From: Notospermus geniculatus
Lineage: Eukaryota > Nemertea > Pilidiophora > Heteronemertea > Lineidae
Assembly (NCBI GenBank): GCA_002633025.1
Contig: NMRB01001693.1
Coordinates: forward strand, 79,322-143,321
Direction of reading: 5' to 3'
DNA: 64,000 nt
The position numbers and the translations under genes were made by a program. A model generated the notes under the pieces. That model made no database searches. It was not told the DNA's origin and was given only the letters and a program-made list of their open reading frames with translations. This document shows positions 63,046 through 64,000 of the stretch, piece after piece (position 1 is the stretch's first letter; each line of letters begins with the position of its first letter).

Positions 63046-63295
63046 GCCTTCCTAGTGGGACATCCGCTCACGATAGCAAGCGGCAGGCCACGGGGGCGAA
63101 TCCAGCCAGAGTCATATGGGATTTAAACCCTCCCTGCATGGCTCTCATGGGATCGTCCGCAGCATGGGACGCATGGTGCCCTGTAGGACTAGCCTTCAAG
63201 TCCTCACAAGGAACATTGAGTAGGCTACCTTGAGATGGCCTCTCCCATACAGAATAGGGCCAATGATGCTTTGGCTTCGGTGCTGATGGAAATAC
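63046..63295 (+). repeat. Degenerate SINE type 2
   Basis: The decayed head (CCTAGTGGGACATCCGCTCA; GGGGCGAATCCAGCC) and body (GATGGCCTCTCCCATAC to GCTGATGGAAATACA) match the longer copy at 8252-8520. Confidence 0.75.
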
Positions 63296-63330
63296 AATGG
63301 GCCATATGCACCAAATGAAGATTATCTTGA

Positions 63331-63413
63331 ACTCAGGTTGAGCCACAACTTTTCCTTTTGTCACGTCATGCCCTGGCAAACCTGAACAATTGAAAAGTTG
63401 TGGCTCAACCTGA
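63331..63413. repeat. Hairpin element, CTCAGGTTGAGCCACAAC termini
   Basis: The 23-bp arms are perfect complements (63331-63353 and 63391-63413). It lies next to the SINE. Confidence 0.88.
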
Positions 63414-64000
63414 GCATTACGATCTCTTGCCTTAGGAGCAAAATGCCGTTCGTACCTCGATCTGCGGCGCAAATCGAGGTATAATTAACGGCGGATTAGT
63501 GGGCTGGGTTGTTTACATAGTCAACACAAGTGCTCTCTCTTTAACTTGGCTAAAAGCAACAAATCATGAAAATAAAATCGGGGCACTTCTCAAAGTCATA
63601 CAGTCGAACTGCAAATTCTTTTCTATATCAAATACTTCTTTTAAATTTTAAAATACGCCAAGAAATAATGATTTTGGAGAGGTAAATTTGCGACAGGAAT
63701 AACGCAACGGCTGTTGAGCCATTCATTTCCATCCCCACTCTGTCTTCAGCTGGCTTGGGCCGGTGTAACGTAGTGTATTGTGTACACTAGCCTACAGTGT
63801 TCATTTTACATTGGAATCTGTGTAGAAAGATCGTGAAGCCGGACCTACGGCATCATTTGAGCGGTTTGGTGAAAATCTATGAAGAGTTGGATTGAGTCAA
63901 TGATAGGAATAGGCCTGATGAGTTCCCAGAAAACATTGGTTGCGATTAGAAATGTGATTTGAGCTGTGTGAGAAGGAAAATTCTTGCAAATTTTGAGTGG
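63414..64000. other. Intergenic, no recognised feature
   Basis: No gene, repeat or RNA that I can support to the window end. Confidence 0.4.

Overview
This is animal nuclear DNA. It has GT-AG introns of about 0.3-2 kb, an EGF-repeat receptor gene split over many exons, a CR1/L2-type LINE end, tRNA-derived SINEs and a very dense load of short inverted-repeat (foldback/MITE-like) elements. The style suggests a marine invertebrate such as a lophotrochozoan or an invertebrate deuterostome, but I cannot fix the phylum from sequence alone. Two N runs (25365-25439, 48583-48637) and three single Ns (12702, 38550, 38994) mark it as a draft assembly.

Region 1 (about 1-12 kb, + strand) holds the 3' part of one gene. 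Fourteen exons splice in frame into 860 residues: about ten EGF/laminin-like repeats, a short collagen-like stalk, one transmembrane helix and a 349-residue tyrosine-rich tail with two NPTY motifs, YxxI and YxxM motifs, repeated DPY/AYD modules and a C-terminal S-V-I. This is the architecture of CED-1/Draper/MEGF10-type engulfment receptors. The 5' exons (signal peptide, EMI domain if present, earlier EGF repeats) lie before the window. Introns carry SINEs, palindromic elements, a minisatellite and a 145-bp tandem array containing a CTCF-like motif.

Region 2 (about 12-20 kb) has no convincing gene. It is a patchwork of foldback elements, TTAA-flanked non-autonomous elements, one SINE head and short tandem repeats.

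Region 3 (20288-38448) is a direct tandem duplication of about 9.0-9.1 kb. The two copies are largely collinear but differ by whole inserted elements, each with an empty site in the other copy. A 50-bp repeat beside a single N just after copy 2 makes false duplication by concatenated haplotypes a serious alternative.

Region 4 (about 38.5-53.9 kb) is apparently gene-free and contains a 1.23-kb GC-rich inverted-repeat element, nested 3-bp-TSD MITEs, a 744-bp terminal-inverted-repeat element and many other palindromes.

Region 5 (53974-56775, - strand) is an intact 877-codon intronless coding region for a single-pass membrane protein with a signal peptide, a probable furin site, one helix and a large serine-rich cytoplasmic tail. 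I do not recognise its family. Region 6 (57-64 kb) holds a 5'-truncated LINE end (58557-59193), a degenerate SINE and more foldbacks. The two genes have no visible functional link.
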